Source: Bolinopsis microptera (taxonomy: Eukaryota; Ctenophora; Tentaculata; Lobata; Bolinopsidae). Taken from it: a stretch of 60,000 bases of DNA. Positions 10,212 through 21,200 of this stretch are shown piece after piece; the stretch's first letter is position 1, and the number at the start of each line of letters is the position of its first letter. Position numbers and translations under genes: made by a program. The stretch spans positions 18,142,712 to 18,202,711 of the forward strand of contig NC_087074.1 in NCBI RefSeq assembly GCF_026151205.1, read 5' to 3'. The notes beneath the pieces were generated by a model. It did no database searches. It was given only the letters and a program-made list of their open reading frames with translations, and had not been told where the DNA came from.

Positions 10212-12110
10212 AGAGATATAAATTGTAGTATATAAATTAAAAATATTAAGCGTTTCCTGTTGATGTCTTGTAATATTCCTATACTAAGGTGACAAACAAT
10301 TTAACTATTCAAGAAATATAGTGGGGCTACGAGAGGCAACGTTGACATACTCAACCTATTTATTCCCGGTGATATTCTTCCGAATAAGTAATTGGATATA
10401 ACGCAGTATTCAGTAATGTAGGAACAAAAGTAAAGAAAGAAGTTGAAGGACTACGATATCATCCTGTCCAACAGATAACCCGCTGTTACCCACAAACAAT
10501 AAGCACAGAATTGTGAAATGTGCTTTTGTTCTTGAAATATGAGGTTAACTGTAACCCAAATAATGAATTTTAATGAATTTGAGGTAAAGGTCAGATTTTT
10601 ATGCAGTTTTTCCGGTTGTGGTTTTCATCTCCAGCTGAAGCTCTATCACATAATATTATGTTGAAATTAGAAATGTTGTTTTACCCCTGGACCCCTTTGG
10701 TCTTAAGATGCGAGCTGTCAAAAGTCCTTTTCCGATTGGGACAATCGCACCATTTTTACGTATGATAGCCCCAAGAAGGGCGAAGATTCTGACCTATGGC
10801 ATCCGAGGAGTACTTGTCCCAAACCATTAGAAAAACCAAATCCCCTACAAATCCAGACTGAGAATCTTTACCACTGTAGGGGATTTGACATTTGTTTTGG
10901 TGGTTAAATAGGTAGTACTTGTCCCAAACAATCAGAACAAGAATTTCGCCGCGGTAACACCACGCACGATTAAATTTCCCTACTGTCTACAATGTAATTG
11001 TTCTACTTTATTGTATCCCAGAGTGGTGTTAGGCGCACGTGATAATCGTTTTCATTATATTAGGCGTGCAGAACTTGAAAATTCTGCGCGCATCTTAGGT
11101 GTCGCCGTCGATCTATATGTAATGTGGTTTGGTTGTAGATCATTTCATATGTTGCGCGGTTTTGTTTCGTGTTAACAATGCGTATGACTATGATCATGTC
11201 ACGTCATATTACTGCATCGTATGCCAACTTTATTGACTGTAATAAAATATTCTGTCTCATCTTAGTTATTATTTGTATCTAACATAAACTAACACATTTT
11301 GATGCTTACTCGACACATCTACAGCACCATATTGATCTACAGCACCATCTTGATCTTAGTTGCAATCTTGATCTTAGTTGCTTCTTGAATGTAAATGTTA
11401 ATTAACATCTGTTCTTAAATAAACACAGCGGTGTTTGAAGTCGATTTGTTGACATTCATAGTCCATCTCATAAATATGTAATCGCTTTTTACCATTCAGT
11501 TTCGATCAACTGTTAAATAATCGGCCACGAGTTTATCAGCTGATATAATAATTTAATTTGTTTCGACTTGCTGAATTTTATCACTCGGTAATTTATTAAG
11601 CTTGTTTCAACAAAATAACTAAACACTTATATTGATGATTGATCCGCTCAGATGACTAACATGCTATATTAATGAATTAGAGTAAATTGTCACCCGATGG
11701 AAACCTGTGTAACAGTCGTCAAGCACCTAAAACTGGTTGCTATGCCTGTAATCAATTAACACATAGCTGGCGTCGCGCGCGCAAAATTGCCTCCTTTTAT
11801 ACACATAATTATAGGGGAGTGGTCTATATTGCGAAGGAGCAGACTTTTGTCGTCAACGTAGGACCGTCGGGCCACCTCATATATCCAAACCCGATTACTT
11901 ATTCCCTACGATCTTTTTGCCTTCGGCAAGAGCAGGGAAAAAAATCGAGTTTCGATATCTTGACCCACTCATGCTACTTCCAGGGGCCACGCCCAACCCA
12001 AAATAGCTGAAATACAGGAAAAATCCCCTACAACATCTCTACAAAATTCAGGGAAACGTCCTCTGACTAATTGACAAGCAACTAAGGGTCTACTGAAGTT
12101 TAGTTATGTA
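10212..12110. other. Intergenic region without a convincing gene
   Basis: No supported exon was seen. Near 10845-10895 there is an inverted repeat with perfect 12-bp arms (AAATCCCCTACA / TGTAGGGGATTT), flanked by two copies of GTACTTGTCCCAAAC (near 10808 and 10914), probably a decayed miniature transposon. Near 11310-11390 are short imperfect repeats of CAGCACCAT and TTGATCTTAGTTGC. A 107-codon open frame at 11687-12010 has no protein-like features. Confidence 0.5.
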
Positions 12111-12165
12111 ACGCGCTTTGAAAACTATAACTATGTTTGTGCGCGTTGAGGCTAATTATGCTTCG

Positions 12166-12394
12166 GTTGCTGGGCGACCAGCCCTTCTTCATTTCATGAG
12201 AGACCTGAAAAGATCGATTGATCACTGTCCGTCAGTTAATATTTTTGGTGCATTTTATAGCAGGAGCAAATTTGTGTATTGGATCTTTATTGGCCAGTCT
12301 GCAAATTCTGCACGTGCATTTTTTTCATTTTTGGATGATTTTTGGCAATCTGCCGGACTACAATCTCTGCACGTGCATCCGGATCCCTGTAAAT
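12166..12394 (+). promoter_or_regulatory. Candidate promoter: X-box, two CCAAT boxes, duplicated CACGTG, TATA-like box
   Basis: Upstream of the small basic protein there is an RFX X-box match on the minus strand at 12166-12178 (GTCGCCCAGCAAC). Two ATTGG (reverse CCAAT) boxes lie near 12275 and 12289. CTGCACGTGCAT occurs twice (near 12308 and 12367), and GTAAATA lies near 12388, about 90 bp before the ATG. The density and order of motifs resemble a compact promoter. Function is inferred from consensus only. Confidence 0.45.
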
Positions 12395-12476
12395 AGACGC
12401 CCAAAGAAGGATCACGTTTCATTTCAGTCATTAACACTATCAAACAACAGTACAACTTGAAGAAAGTTCTAGCAAG

Positions 12477-12641
12477 ATGGCCCCCACCAGAAAGCAATCG
12501 GTTAAGAAATCTGCTCCCAAGCTCAACAAGAAGAGTAAGGCAATCGTCAAGAAGAAGCCAGTTCTGAAAAAAGTTGTTGCATCAGCTATCAAAAGCAAGT
12601 ACAACCTTAGGAAACACCCCAAGGTTGACTATAGCCAGTAA
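12477..12641 (+). CDS. Small, highly basic, probably nuclear DNA-binding protein (54 aa)
   Basis: The frame runs from ATG in a good context (AGCAAGATGG) to TAA and is too short for a usual ORF cut-off. The product has 16 Lys and 2 Arg in 54 residues, with clusters KKSAPKLNKKSK and KKKPVLKK. It has an N-terminal MAPTRKQ reminiscent of histone tails and a C-terminal KSKYNLRKHPKVDYSQ. Such composition suits a protamine-like or histone-H1-like chromatin protein. No family was recognised. No introns are needed, and AATAAA signals lie near 12880. The promoter-like cluster just upstream supports a real gene. I see no canonical histone 3' stem-loop, only a 4-bp hairpin (CGGA/TCCG) near 12686. A processed fragment of a larger gene is the alternative. 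Confidence 0.55.
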   Translation: MAPTRKQSVKKSAPKLNKKSKAIVKKKPVLKKVVASAIKSKYNLRKHPKVDYSQ

Positions 12642-13169
12642 AGAAATGTAATGCATCATCGATATCATCAAGATCATCTAAACAGCGGATTTTCCGGAGA
12701 TGTCTTCGTGAGAGCATTTTCATCTGTTCATAACTTTTAGGTTTCAGAACAGAATGTACTTTTATTTTGTTGCTAATCGGATTTTAGAAGAGATAAAAAT
12801 TAAAATGTGCCAACAGTTAGCTAAGCTCTGTAATTTCAAATTTCATGTAAGATCAGAAATCTTAGTTTTCGTGAATTAAATAATAAATTAAGCCTATTAT
12901 ATTAATAACATCACTTCAGAGATTCAAGAAAATTTATTTTAGCTTCCTTTTACTCTTTTGTCCAATATATATAATATGTCTCAAAGTAAACAAGCTTTTT
13001 CACCCTATTCTTTTTCTAACTTGGTTTTCGTCTTTATTTTAAGATAATTTTTCTTTCTTGAACATATGAGCAAGAAAACATTTTACGCCTGAAAACATTT
13101 CGCCTCTCCGGCTGAATGATATTTGGGGACATTTTTCTCACGTGACTTAATCACTTTTTCGTAAATTTT

Positions 13170-13290
13170 GGCCACCACCCCTCTGTAATCAGTTTTACAC
13201 GGCTATAACGTTAAATTTACACTATATTTATTTGAAAACTTCCTCCCATCCCCTCAGTGATTACGTAATATGTGAACGACCCTTTACAAC
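13170..13290. mobile_element. Remnant of a GGGTCGTTCACATATTACG-type MITE
   Basis: The right end GATTACGTAATATGTGAACG followed by ACCC matches the terminal inverted repeat of the complete element at 27879-28046. The interior AATCAGTTTTACAC also matches. The left end is eroded. Confidence 0.55.
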
Positions 13291-13376
13291 ACGTGATTAA
13301 ATAGCCTGATGAGAGAAACTTTTAGTTAGTTGATTGTCATTAACACATTCTTCAGACGAAGATTAAGTTTTTACAG

Positions 13377-13553
13377 TACTAGAAAGCCCACAGTCTCAGG
13401 CAGGATGCTAATAGTAAAACAGGGAGGAAGCTAATAATAACTTTTTCACGTGCACGTGCGCTTTTCCACTCGCGTTACCATGCAATCTTTTGATTTTTAT
13501 CCCATTTGCACGTGGGCGGTCACACATACAGAGAGACAATTTCGAATTATTAG
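13377..13553 (-). mobile_element. Degenerate Helitron-like element
   Basis: In reverse orientation it ends with GGGCTTTCTAG (13379-13389 read on the minus strand). It contains the family's CACGTG-bearing interior (GCCCACGTGCAAAT) and an AATTCGAAAT-type 5' region near 13541-13553. The terminal hairpin is degraded. Confidence 0.5.
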
Positions 13554-13911
13554 GAAGATTTTTCCTAGCCTCACATCGAACCTTTAAAGTGATAAATGGA
13601 ATAATGCTTTACTTTAGCACCTTGACTGATAACGTGGCCAATATGAACCTAGAATTTGAGTAGAAGTGACGTTTCCTGATATCTTATTTCATATTAAAGT
13701 TCACAGTTCACATCATTCTTGTGTGTGACATCATTCTATTATTATTCCTTTTTTGGGTATCACGCTCAGATTCGTTTAACACGTTGCTTTGATTTGTTTC
13801 TGGTACCGTTTATAAACACCGATTAGCACCGATTCTTATAGTCTCATTTCACCATTAAATTTTATAACCTACTTCTTCAAATATTTAGTTCCGTATTCTC
13901 CTCACGATGCA

Positions 13912-13936
13912 ATGGGGGGGGGGGGGGGGGGGGGGG
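13912..13936. repeat. Poly-G tract
   Basis: An almost pure G run of about 22 bases. Similar G or C runs recur at 20031-20069, 22227-22252, 27924-27937, 40214-40231, 40258-40270, 40738-40756 and 47413-47429. Confidence 0.9.
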
Positions 13937-14722
13937 ATGGGCGAGAGACTAAATCAAGACAGATGTTTCCAAAGTATTAATGATTTGTTCGTTAGTATAA
14001 TAATTATAATGTTATCAGTAGATGATTATACTAAAAATGGAGGTATACTCCCCACAGGTTCAATTCATAAGCTAATGCTAAATTATAGTAATACCTGCAT
14101 TGCGTTAAGCATTTATTTAATTTTATCTAGAACGAATTTTACTTAAGAGCTCTGGACAACACGTTTGCTCTGATCTCCGTATAACCGGTCTATTTGTGAG
14201 AGCACTCTATACTCTATACTCTATAGTTCTAAGGCATGCTACTGACAACTGACAACTGAGAGCTGACACATTTCATTTTAAATTAGATCGATATAATGGT
14301 GGACACTGGGCACCACCCTTCCTTGATTACGTTTACGCATACTGCGAGATTCGTCAGTCCCATGGTATTATAATAAATGGTGTAAATTTCATTCGGTTAA
14401 TATCAATCCTGGGCGTGCGCGTGTCGTTCATGCTTCCAAATTTTAAATTCATTGCACAAGTTGCTTGATTTGTGATAAGTTAGGTCAGTGATGTTTTCAG
14501 TATGGAACTATGGAACTAAAATATAGCATATATTTTATGAGAACATGTGTTCTGTCTTCAATAAGCTTTAGCGCTTTACTAAAGAAACAGTCAGTACACT
14601 TTTATTATTGTTTCCATATTGATTTTTTCTATACTCAGTCGTCTCAGTTTGTTTTGGTCCGGGCCTTGCTTGCTGGCCCTGCCATGGCTCTCTAGCTTGG
14701 GCAGGTTTGACTTATATATATA

Positions 14723-15033
14723 CTAGAAAGCCCGTGGTAACGGGGACGAAGCTAGTAGTATTCTTTGAAAGAAAGTTTTAATCGCATCAAAAAATATCCA
14801 TCCCAACCGAAGATACAGCCGATTTAAATATAAAACACTTTAAACACAACGTAATTACCACAAAACCGATCAAAATGACGTTAAAACAATCTTTGCACGA
14901 GCATGTGTACATTAAAACACCGTCGCTATGGAACGTTTTGGTTGTTACCTAAATTCCTATTTCTCGTCTGATTTGCACGTGGGCGGTCGTACAGACATAC
15001 AGACAAAAAGAATTCTTTGAATTATAATAGAGA
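14723..15033 (-). mobile_element. Non-autonomous Helitron-like element, well preserved ends
   Basis: Read on the minus strand it starts TCTCTATTATAATTC and ends with a perfect hairpin (CCCGT, loop TACC, ACGGG) followed by CTTTCTAG and a T, the Helitron 3' signature. It is 311 bp with no coding capacity. The interior shares CCCACGTGCAAAT, GTGGTAATTACGTTGTG and ATATTTTTTGATGCG with the copies at 3394 and 7350. Confidence 0.7.
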
Positions 15034-15254
15034 TATTATATAATATATAGTGTATATATATATACACTTTTATTATAGCAGCGGTAAAAGTTGAGTTTCG
15101 TCTTGCCCCCGTTCGATGTAGAGGTTGTGGCAGCTGATACGAAACCTTGTAGTTGTTAGGCTTTTTTACACGAAAGTATTATAAATATGCTTCTGGTTCA
15201 AAGTCATGTTTAATAGTATGTTTTGTATTCGCTCTCTTGAGTAATATATCACGT

Positions 15255-15550
15255 TTAATAAGTTTTAAAATCTAGCTTTGGTGATCTGCAGATGACGACT
15301 TGGCAATTACAGGTATCCCCGAATTCTTCCATCATATTTTGAGTCGTTTGGGTAGAGCCGCTCTTCATCTGATAAACACGGGCAGCTTTAGGTTTACAGA
15401 CTTTTTGTAGAATGGTGTCTTGATGATACCTAGTAACACTGTACTTTTTCCTTGATCCAGATGTTTCCACCCTCCTTCACATTGACGAGTTGTTCCATTC
15501 CCATACAAATATCGTTTCGTAGAAAGTAGATCAAGTAACCAGAAATCCAA
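15255..15550 (-). other. Overlapping open frames, possible decayed coding sequence
   Basis: Two overlapping minus-strand frames (15550-15365 and 15470-15255) have fairly protein-like composition, for example GNGTTRQCEGGWK and QKVCKPKAARVYQ. They may be the two halves of a frameshifted coding sequence. No family was recognised and no splice sites were convincing. Confidence 0.2.
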
Positions 15551-15867
15551 TGAGAATTTTTATGGCTTGGCTGTTAAACATAATATGCCGTATGCGTCTA
15601 TTTTCAATTCTTGTAAGCAAATGACCTGCGGATTCATTACATCTGAATCAGGTGCACGCATTTACTTCAATTATTTTATAGTCTATTTTACGATTCCTTA
15701 TTACTTATTACTGAATTGCGAACCTTGAAGCAGCTGTTAGATTTATTCCATTTTACCTAGAGGTAGATCAGATTATCCAGATCTATTACAACAGACTTAT
15801 AAAATCAATAGCAAAACTTACTGCTGTAGGGTTTATTGTATTATTTTATTGTACTTTCATTGACTCA

Positions 15868-16512
15868 TAGTACAGACAGATCCGTCTGAAAAAATCGATC
15901 TGCTGACACACGAAGCTTTCAGAGGATCTTACCAACTACAAATATTGGTGATTTAAGTATTCTTGAAACGAAAAATTGACTAAGTTTTTTTTTGAAAATC
16001 ATTTTTCTCCGCTTTTCATGCAATTTGATCACTTTTGGCGGAAAAAAATATTTTGAATTTTCGAAATTTTTCTAAGTCTCGAAAAAAAAATGTGAGTGAA
16101 AAATTTTCAAATTTTTTCTAAAAACTACTTTTCTCCGTGTTTCAAGCTATTCCGATCATTTTTAGCCAATAAAAATTTTTTAGAATTTTGCTAATTAGTT
16201 AATTGATAATTATCCAATTAACTTATTATCTGACGTAAAAATTGTTTCAACAAAAGTTTTTTTTCCTGATAATATGAACACACTCGATTGATTCGCAACC
16301 TTTTACGATGTTCACAACTAAAGATATTCGACAAACAAGAAAGGTGGTAAAAAGTGGTAAAGTGGCAAAAAGTGGCCTTAAGACACGTGGAAAAGTTTGG
16401 AAAAGTTGGTCAGCCATAAAGGGCACCTAATGGAACTCAAAAACGTCAAAAAATCCTCTGAAAGCTTCGTGTGTCAGCAGATCGATTTTTTCAGACGGAT
16501 CTGTCTGTACTA
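15868..16512. mobile_element. MITE with identical 60-bp terminal inverted repeats and TA target site
   Basis: The 60-bp termini at 15868-15927 and 16453-16512 are exact reverse complements. They begin TAGTACAGACAGATCCGTCT and end with AGCTTTCAGAGGAT. The outermost TA fits a TA target-site duplication, as in Tc1/mariner-type elements. The 645-bp element has no transposase frame. Its interior is AT-rich and has two diverged copies of an about 70-bp segment (TTTTTCTCCG near 16002 and again near 16129). Identical arms imply recent movement. Confidence 0.85.
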
Positions 16513-16753
16513 TCAATGACTTCTGAGCAGGTGCGAGAAAATACATCATTATTCTGCAAAAAAATATAGTCGCTCTTAAGTTATATGGCCATTCGAACTT
16601 ATTAACTTAAGGCCTTTAAAAATATTCTTCAAACTTGCTCTGGTTTGATTCATATAATTCAGGTGTTGCTGGCCTAGTGCCTACAATTATAAAACCCACA
16701 CCTGACTTTGCCATATCTTATTTTTAGCTTGAAAATACGCAATACTAGTAAAC

Positions 16754-17701
16754 ATGGCAGATGAATTCGTCACACCAGATCCTATCAGATATTTGCTGAT
16801 AATCTGGTCAATCCTCGCTGCAATCCTTTCTTTCACCGGTAACACAGTTGTTCTGGTTGCTTCCAGAAAGTTCCGGGCGTTAAAAGTGGACAAAGTCTCT
16901 GTAAAACTAATCGAGAACCTAGCAGTAGCAGATCTGGGGTACACACTGGTTGGTATAATACCCACTATCGGGGCTCTGATAGCTGACAAGTGGATATACG
17001 GCAGACAGTTCTGTGTGGTTAACAAAGTCCTGACTAACATCTTCTTCAACATGACCACACTGCTAGTGTCCCTCCTGAGTGTAAGCAAGCTGACTTGTCT
17101 CCTGTTTCCGATCCATGCCCGTGTCAGACGGAGCCGACATGCTGTTATCCTCGTTATCCTGGTTTGGGTGCTGGTGTCCACCTACAGTGTTGTCAGCACT
17201 GCGGTGTCTAATCCTGAACTTTACTACGATACTGTGACTTTCCAGTGCTGGGTCAACTACAGAAACAGGATCCCTTTCGGAACCATCCTAGTGGGGTGGA
17301 TGTTGTTAATGAATGTCATTATCATTATTTCCACCACTTGGCTCCTGGTCCAGGTTAAGGTGCTGACCTTAGGTCTGAAGAAAGGCGCTATCGCTATTGT
17401 GGTGATATCAGTGATATTCACTATAGCCACCCTGCCAGCAGCGATCATCATGATCATGAAGATGGCTCACGTTCAGTTTGGTGAGGTAGCGGGGCCGGTT
17501 TTTAACATCGTCACAACCTACATCTTCTACATCAGCAACTTCTTCAACCCTGCTGTTTATTATTTCACTATCAGGAGCTTCAAACATTTTGTAGACGAAA
17601 AGGTGTTCAAATTGAACGTCCCCGAAACGAGGAATATCCTTCCATCGACCGATCCTTCAAGACCAACTAGACCGGTAGATAATGATATCGTGGAGTCGTG
17701 A
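16754..17701 (+). CDS. Rhodopsin-like (class A) G-protein-coupled receptor, intronless, distinct from the pair at 5-10 kb
   Basis: This 315-residue receptor has no introns. TM1 keeps GN with Asn30 (1.50), and TM2 has LAVADL with Asp60 (2.50). Cys87 and Cys165 form the TM3-loop 2 disulfide. The DRY position reads SKL (111-113). TM6 has ATLP with Pro228, and TM7 keeps a true NPAVY (265-269). No N-terminal sequon is evident, and a polar C-tail of about 40 residues follows. A plasma-membrane signalling role is expected; ligand unknown. It shares the layout and VASxKxRALK-type TM1 end of the duplicated pair, so the three may belong to one lineage-specific family, but it is much diverged. The ATG at 16754 is the first in frame and matches the usual N-terminal length. 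Confidence 0.9.
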   Translation: MADEFVTPDPIRYLLIIWSILAAILSFTGNTVVLVASRKFRALKVDKVSVKLIENLAVADLGYTLVGIIPTIGALIADKWIYGRQFCVVNKVLTNIFFNMTTLLVSLLSVSKLTCLLFPIHARVRRSRHAVILVILVWVLVSTYSVVSTAVSNPELYYDTVTFQCWVNYRNRIPFGTILVGWMLLMNVIIIISTTWLLVQVKVLTLGLKKGAIAIVVISVIFTIATLPAAIIMIMKMAHVQFGEVAGPVFNIVTTYIFYISNFFNPAVYYFTIRSFKHFVDEKVFKLNVPETRNILPSTDPSRPTRPVDNDIVES

Positions 17702-17713
17702 TAGACTTCGCAG

Positions 17714-17880
17714 AGTAAACAGTAAACAGTAAACAGTAAACAGTAAACAGTAAACAGTAAACAGTAAACAGTAAACAGTAAACAGTAAACAGTAAACAGT
17801 AAACAGTAAACAGTAAACAGTAAACAGTAAACAGTAAACAGTAAACAGTAAACAGTAAACAGTAAACAGTAAACAGTAAA
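17714..17880. repeat. 7-bp minisatellite (AGTAAAC)n, about 24 copies
   Basis: A nearly perfect array of AGTAAAC starts 13 bases after the stop codon of the receptor, presumably in its 3' UTR. Because 7 is not a multiple of 3 and no stop arises on the minus strand, all three minus frames look open there; these are artefacts. Confidence 0.97.
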
Positions 17881-18276
17881 AAGATGTATTCTGTGACCCA
17901 CCACTCACCAATAACCCTCAAATGACTCTAGTTCTCCAGCTAAGGCCTGGAATTTTAGCCCAGTGTTTAATATTACATTTACATTTATTTGAATTATTTG
18001 CTGCTTTGTAGAACTATTTTTGAACATAATTTCTTTGACCGAATCTAATACTTGAATGACAAGGCTGTAATTTAGTCCGATTTTATTTCTTCATTTCATG
18101 TTGCTTATACATAGCTAACACATTAATAATTTTAGTTTTTATTTTATGAGTTCATTTTTTATCAATTAAAAAAGATCGGCAGAAGAAAATTGTTCACGAC
18201 TTTAAAATTTCGCAATTAACAATTATCGAAATGAATCATTACAACAATGATGATATTAATTAACAATCCCTTACAG

Positions 18277-21200
18277 GTGTGATTCTGCCCGGAGAGGAGT
18301 TGAGCATACCCCTTATCTTCCTGAGCAAACAAGCTGGTATCTACACTGAGTCCTGGCAGTTCATAACCAAACCTATCCTCAATGATGGCGCTCCAATTGT
18401 CGTCACTCTCAAGGGTATTGCCCTCAAGAGGGACATCTTCAAGGCAGAGAAGGCTAAGATCGAGGTTAGATGCGATATCATGTTGAAATTTGTCTCCGGC
18501 GAAAAGTTTTTAAAAAGGGAATTATTTACAAATTAATTTAGTGTTTTTCACCGTTCCGCCTGATCCCTGGTTAGTTATTATCTGCCCGCCAAATAACAAC
18601 AATAATATTCAGGAGCTGCTTGAGAAGAGGCAGACTCAGTACAACATTAAGTTGCTGGTAGATGAGTTGGTACGAGGGGTCCACAGTCCGCCTCCTCCAC
18701 CCGCTCCTTCTCCTCCTCCACCAGACGTTTCAGAGAGATTCGACAAGAAGAACCCGTATCTTCATTACCAGGTTTATTTGATTTCCGTTGTAAAATAATT
18801 AATAAAAATCGAGTCTAACATGACATCTTTCAACATTATGGTTAATATTCCACTAATAATTATTCAGCTAAAAGTGCTTTAATCGTTATTTTTCCAGAGT
18901 GACTACTACAAACAAGCGGAAGAGATGTATGCCAGTTTATCTAGTACGGGCGAAGAGGAAAATTTGTATGTATGGGATGAGACACTGCTATCATTGAGAA
19001 AGGTGAGCTTTTGTGATCTTCCCTTCTTGAAATATAAATCCACATTTGATTTATTTTACGAATCTTTGTTTAGTTACTGACTGTTTAAAGAGTTTAATAA
19101 ATTCAGGCGATACTCGGCTTACCGGAAGAGGAACAAGCAGAGAAGATGGCCGAGTTTAGCGTTTTACGAGAGAAGTTTACACAACCTCGTATCAAACCTA
19201 TCTCTGAAGATAGTTACGATCTGTGGTATGTGAAGACTTGTGACGTCATCCAAGGCAACTGACGCTCATCGGCCTCTCCATCTTATTAAATTTACTGATG
19301 ACATTCCTTTATCAAACTAACAACTATAAACACCCACTAAGCTAAACTAACAACTATAAACACCCACTAAGCTAAACTAACAACTATAAACACCCACTAA
19401 GCTAAACTAACAACTATAAACACCCACTAAGCTAAACTAACAACTATAAACACCCACTAAGCTAAACTAACAACTATAAACACCCACTAAGCTAAGCTAA
19501 CAACAGTAAGCTAACAACAGTAAGCTAACTCCCCAATCCTTAGTTACGGCTGTTTGCGGGCAGCTATCGACTCGTTAGAAGACGAGGATCTATCGTTGAG
19601 AAGTCAGATGTCTCTACCGGAGAGAATCCATGTTGAGGAACCGCCTCCCCCGGAGATAGACGCTACTTCGGAGAAAACAGGTTGGAATGGTGGAATGTGA
19701 GCAATGGTTTAATCTGCGTATTTTAAAGAATAATAATAATAACCGTGATACCGGCGTGATACGTATTTTCGTCCAAACAATTTTAAGGGACTTTAAATTT
19801 GACTTAACAAGCTCAAAGTAGTTTACTTTCATACTGAAAATTTTAGCGGCTTCGGAATCTCGTCAAGGGCAGAATCGAGATTGTAAGTACATTGGCAGTT
19901 CAGAAAAATGTGAAGTTGAACAGTGCGCCATGTTTGTCATTTCTTGTTGCTACTTCGGTAGTAAGTGGTGTGGCTAAAGGGCTAATCTCAGGCTGTAGAC
20001 CAATTAAATACTCACTACTAGCCCCGGCCCCCACCCCCCCGGCCCCCCCCCCCCCCCCCCCCCCCCCCCACTACTACACTCGTCACACCCTCCTTATAGA
20101 CTCTAGATTCTAGAAGCTCCCATTCAGTTGTAGGAAGCATACTACTGCAGTTGTAGGAAGCATACTACTACACTGTCTATATCATTATTAGTTCAAGGTA
20201 CTCTCCTTTTTTCTAACAATAGCCCATACAATTCTGCCTTCTTAATTTAGCACTGTTTGAAGCACAAAGTAACAAAACAAACACTTACCGCCTCGCCTGA
20301 AATAGGCACTGCAATCCTGCGATTGCTGAAATGCGAAGTTCTCAGGTATTTGAGCATCAGAGCACACGCAAGGCTATACTGGTTTAGCAATCTGCCCTGA
20401 GCTCATAGACTTAATTTAAACCTTATAGTTATATCATATTTAACACGACACACTATCATCGTGTTGTATATTGTAGTAACAGCCCAGTGCAGCATTGCAC
20501 TGTTTAATAAAACAAACACTAATATTATATTAACAATTTAACAGCTCCAACTATCAGGACACTATCAGGAAGCGAGAACTTGATTTTTACTTGAAATTTG
20601 TCAACTATAACTACTACTTTTACTGCTACAATTTCTACAGTATTCACTATCCGGAAATTACTTGATTCTTTATCTTTATCATCATGATATATCTAACAAA
20701 GTGTAGCATCAGCATTGATATCTCCAGCTCCAGACAGTAAAAAGGCTAAAAAAGACGGAGACAAGAAGAAAGATGCAAAGCCGGGTAGTAAGGTTTGTCC
20801 GTTTTCTGTTCTTTTATCAGAGTTGTGACGAGAAGGCGTCTCAAGGTAATCTTCTGTTTGGTTCATGAACCCCTAACTGTTATTGTAATAAGTTTTGCGA
20901 GCTTCTGAATCAACTCTGGGTCTTTATCTTTCACTCCGAACCTACCCGCGTCAGCCCGAGTGAAATTACTGATATAATTGTCATAAATTTAGAAAAAGGA
21001 AACCTAAACGCTAATGTTGAAAATGCCGTAGTCTAATACTAAAACTCCAGCGAACCCAGGCTGAGAGCAAACCTAGAGTAGTCAGCAAAGCTGGCAGCAA
21101 AAAGTCAGACCAACAGCTAATACCTGACGATGAAGAGGCACCAGAAAAGAAAGAGGTAACAGGGATAACTTGTGACTAGTTACAAATCAATTATAAGTTA

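Noticed and set aside
11687-12010. 107-codon plus-strand open frame
   Set aside because: Irregular composition, no splice or promoter context, no recognised motif.
17560-17921. Three minus-strand open frames with repeated LLFTVYC
   Set aside because: They are translations of the 7-bp AGTAAAC array in all three frames, with no gene signals.
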